A stretch of 64,000 nt of DNA, from contig CAKPHG010000001.1 of the NCBI GenBank assembly GCA_934157035.1, positions 310,001-374,000 of the forward strand. The letters are read 5' to 3'. The DNA is from an uncultured Clostridia bacterium. GTDB lineage: Bacteria; Bacillota; Clostridia; TANB77; CAG-508. The notes under the pieces are model-generated. The model was not told the origin of the DNA, searched no databases, and saw nothing but the letters and a program-made list of their open reading frames with translations. Each line of letters opens with the position of its first letter. Position 1 is the stretch's first letter. The position numbers were made by a program, and so were the translations under genes. Shown piece after piece: positions 61,992-64,000 of the stretch.

Positions 61992-63024
61992 ATTTTTTAT
62001 ACATAATTACCCTAAAACCTGCAAGTGCATTACTAGTTGTAGTACTTAAATTATCTCTATATGCTGTAGGCCAATTAACAGATTTGTTATTATATCTTCC
62101 TCCTCTTGCCACTACATATTTAGTTGTTCCAACAGTTGCATTTTCAGTTGTCCACTCTTCAATATTTCCTGCCATATCATATATATTGTTCTTTTTGTAA
62201 TATCCTGTTTCTCTTATAGTTCCTGTATAATTTCCTTTGTTTAATGCATATTTATAATAACTTGAATCTACTAAAGTTAACCATTTTAATGTAGTATCCC
62301 ATGCCTCGCCTGTTATTAATGTTGATTTTGCTCCAGTTTCTTCTTCACTTATCATATTTTTAGAAACTGTTATTGCGTTAGCTCTTGTAATAAAGTTCCA
62401 TACACCAACACCTTTTTTTGAAACTGGTTTTTTTGTTAAATCTTTTTTCATTTCTTCATTTGTAGTTGAAGAAGATGTTGTATTTCCAATTCCAGCTTCA
62501 TACCTTGCTATATAAAATCCGCCATATTTTTGTACACTTTCTCTTACTTCTTCTGCATCAGTTCCTTCTTCTCCTGTTATAGTTAAGTTATTTGCATTAT
62601 ATAAGTAATTTTTGTCTGTAGTATCTTTAGTTTCTGGTAAAACTCTTTCATATACTACAGAATCATCATCTTCACTAGCTTTACTTAATACACATGGCAC
62701 CCACACAAATTCATTGCCTGTTGCATAATCCTTTATTACATATCCTGTATCTATTGAACCCTCTGTATGAGTAAATCCATTTGGAATGTATGATGGTCCT
62801 ATTTCTGTATTAGTTTGAGTATATAATTCGCTTACATCATTTATTTCCTTCTCATATACATCTTGTATTCTTAAGTCACTCTTTAACTGTGATTTTTGTG
62901 CTGATGAAATAATCATATATATACTAGATAAAATGATAATAAACATTAATACTGTAAATAATACTATTGTTGACACAGCACCATTTTGCTTTTTTAATTT
63001 TATATATTTTTTATTTATAAACAC
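61990..63024 (-). CDS. Pilin-like anchored protein with a SUMF1/C-type-lectin-fold domain
   Basis: A basic leader MFINKKYIKLKKQNGA is followed by VSTIVLFTVLMFIIILSSIY, a prepilin-like helix. After it a ~280 residue domain shows the formylglycine-generating-enzyme-like (SUMF1/FGE) fold: GNEFVWVPC, GGFYIARYEAG, NIYDMAGNIEEWT, VARGGRYNN, and the final GFRVIMY. The catalytic cysteine pair of true FGE is not evident, so it is probably a binding (C-type lectin-like) domain, as in many surface proteins of gut Clostridia. Its leader suggests display by the type IV pilus/type II system of this window. Substrate unknown. Confidence 0.8.
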   Translation of the reverse strand: MFINKKYIKLKKQNGAVSTIVLFTVLMFIIILSSIYMIISSAQKSQLKSDLRIQDVYEKEINDVSELYTQTNTEIGPSYIPNGFTHTEGSIDTGYVIKDYATGNEFVWVPCVLSKASEDDDSVVYERVLPETKDTTDKNYLYNANNLTITGEEGTDAEEVRESVQKYGGFYIARYEAGIGNTTSSSTTNEEMKKDLTKKPVSKKGVGVWNFITRANAITVSKNMISEEETGAKSTLITGEAWDTTLKWLTLVDSSYYKYALNKGNYTGTIRETGYYKKNNIYDMAGNIEEWTTENATVGTTKYVVARGGRYNNKSVNWPTAYRDNLSTTTSNALAGFRVIMYKK

Positions 63025-63072
63025 TTTAATAAATTCCTTTCTTTTGTACTTTTATATATTTTATATTAAAAT

Positions 63073-64000
63073 TTATCTATTTTCAATGTTTTTTATATTT
63101 TTCTTTATCCATTCAATTCTTTCTTTTCTTAGTAACTCTCCAACTTGCTCTTTATTTCTTATATTATACTTTTCTTCTATATATTTTCCATTAATTTTTG
63201 AAATACATTCTTTGCCTATTTCAGCAAAATTTATGTCTGTTGGCATATTCTCATTTTTCCATTCATCGCAGATAACCACTATTTTTAAGCCATCTAATCC
63301 TAACAAAGATTTATTTACTCTTGTAATAAAATCTACCTGCTTTTTAGGTGTCATTTTATTAAAAATTCCTCCAAGCATGTGCTCTTTTGCAGATACTTTT
63401 CCACATTTTATCCAAGAATTGGGGATTTTTAATCTGTTTCCTAAATTTTCTACTAATTTAACTCCATTTTTATCATGTCCATAATGATGTGGTAATATCT
63501 CTTTTGGAGTTATTCCCTTTCCTAAATCATGAACTAATGCAGAAAAACGAACTTCTATACTACTTGTTAAAATTGCTGATTTATCTACTACTATCATTGT
63601 GTGATTATAACTGTCTCCTTCTGGATGATATTCTACTGGCTGAGTTTTTCCTATTAAATCAGATATCTCTTTAAAATGAACATCTAATATGTTTGCTTTT
63701 TTTAGTACTTCAAAAAAAACAGATGGTTTATCGCTTTTTAATGCCTTTCTAAATTCTGTAAAAACTCTTTCTGGTGACAAAGTCTTTAATTCTTCCTTTA
63801 TCTCCTCCATCATTTTTATCGTTCTTTCTTCTACTGTAAAATTAAGCTCGCTTGCAAACCTTGCTACTCTATATACTCTTAAAGGATCTTCTATAAAACT
63901 ATCTGTTGTTGCTCTAATTATTTTATTTTGTATGTCTTTTATTCCTCTATATGGATCTGTTACTTCTCCTGTTAGTACATTTTTGGCAATGCTATTTATT
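63073..64000 (-). CDS. cca: tRNA nucleotidyltransferase (CCA-adding, HD-type), 5' part outside window
   Basis: The frame is open to the right edge of the window, so the start is missing. Translated from the edge it reads TDPYRGIKDIQNKIIRA, then FIEDPLRVYRVARFASELNF, the classic nucleotidyltransferase-fold motifs that follow the DxD pair. An HD phosphohydrolase domain comes next (VEYHPEGDSYNHTMIVVDKS, ALVHDLGKGITPKE). The arrangement is that of class II CCA-adding enzymes with a C-terminal HD domain, as in multifunctional CCA proteins. It adds or repairs the CCA end of tRNAs. At least 309 residues are visible. The ATG at 63813 is internal, not a start. Confidence 0.88.
   Translation of the reverse strand, partial: INSIAKNVLTGEVTDPYRGIKDIQNKIIRATTDSFIEDPLRVYRVARFASELNFTVEERTIKMMEEIKEELKTLSPERVFTEFRKALKSDKPSVFFEVLKKANILDVHFKEISDLIGKTQPVEYHPEGDSYNHTMIVVDKSAILTSSIEVRFSALVHDLGKGITPKEILPHHYGHDKNGVKLVENLGNRLKIPNSWIKCGKVSAKEHMLGGIFNKMTPKKQVDFITRVNKSLLGLDGLKIVVICDEWKNENMPTDINFAEIGKECISKINGKYIEEKYNIRNKEQVGELLRKERIEWIKKNIKNIENR

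Noticed and set aside
62933..63484. Plus-strand ORF of 183 aa over the end of the SUMF1 gene and cca
   Set aside because: Overlaps two well-supported minus-strand genes and is hydrophobic low-complexity sequence.

Overview
The window is a very AT-rich chromosomal segment of a low-GC Firmicute. Gene content (RNase HII, MinD/MinE, HU, a class B sortase with its own substrate, UppP, two lipid-flippase paralogues, pilM-N-O genes with Firmicute-style short pilins) and strong AGGAGG ribosome binding sites point to an uncultured gut-type Clostridia lineage. Nothing here fixes genus or species.

Layout. 1-9660 (all minus strand): the end of a ROK sugar kinase, then a complete type IV pilus / type II secretion-like operon read from 9660 downward: fused pilM-pilN, pilO-like, a pilP-position anchored protein, a short major pilin, prepilin peptidase, two minor pilins, pilB, pilT and pilC. 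9940-12573: uppP, a TPR protein and inorganic pyrophosphatase. 12677-16313: tRNA-Leu followed by a decayed mobilizable element (serine recombinase N-terminus fused to a broken MobV relaxase) and three small membrane-protein genes, with an RNA switch and one or two short RNA transcription units. 16307-19874: sortase B and its NPKTG-anchored substrate. 20051-34737: a two-HTH regulator, a YhcC-type radical SAM enzyme, two MOP-family flippases flanking ATP-grasp, M23 peptidase, putative HExxH metalloprotease and HU genes, then a lone VirD4/TraG-like ATPase facing a replication-relaxation protein. 34780-48842: S1 protein, two pseudouridine synthases, membrane protein, CadA/CadC-type metal efflux pair with a clear operator, tsf, rpsB, a zinc-ribbon protein, nucleoside phosphorylase, RNase HII, a pilin-like protein, HtrA and M23. 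48926-64000: Ca2+ ATPase, a repeat coiled coil, SMC, HD-GYP, MazF, DusB, RodA, MinE, MinD, a pilin-like SUMF1-domain protein, and the HD part of a tRNA nucleotidyltransferase running off the end.

Most striking observation: two conserved host genes (pilC, and a flippase) are each split by a +1 frameshift, and both breaks sit exactly on an in-frame CGG codon followed by A. Skipping the C restores a gapless family protein in both cases (the restored flippase is 544 aa against 545 aa for its paralogue in this window). Scanning by eye I found CGG many times out of frame in the host genes but nowhere else in frame, except in two small genes of the mobile region. This fits an unassigned or starved CGG codon that is read through by +1 frameshifting. 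Two unlucky indels, or sequencing error, remain possible.

Other items: a mutually exclusive RNA hairpin switch with an overlapping leader ORF at 14978-15073, a compact promoter-RNA-terminator unit at 15418-15565, a prepilin peptidase lacking its second catalytic aspartate motif, and a HExxH protein plus partner gene bounded by inverted short repeats. Open-reading-frame boundaries were given; motifs, hairpins and promoters were read by eye, and no searches were run.
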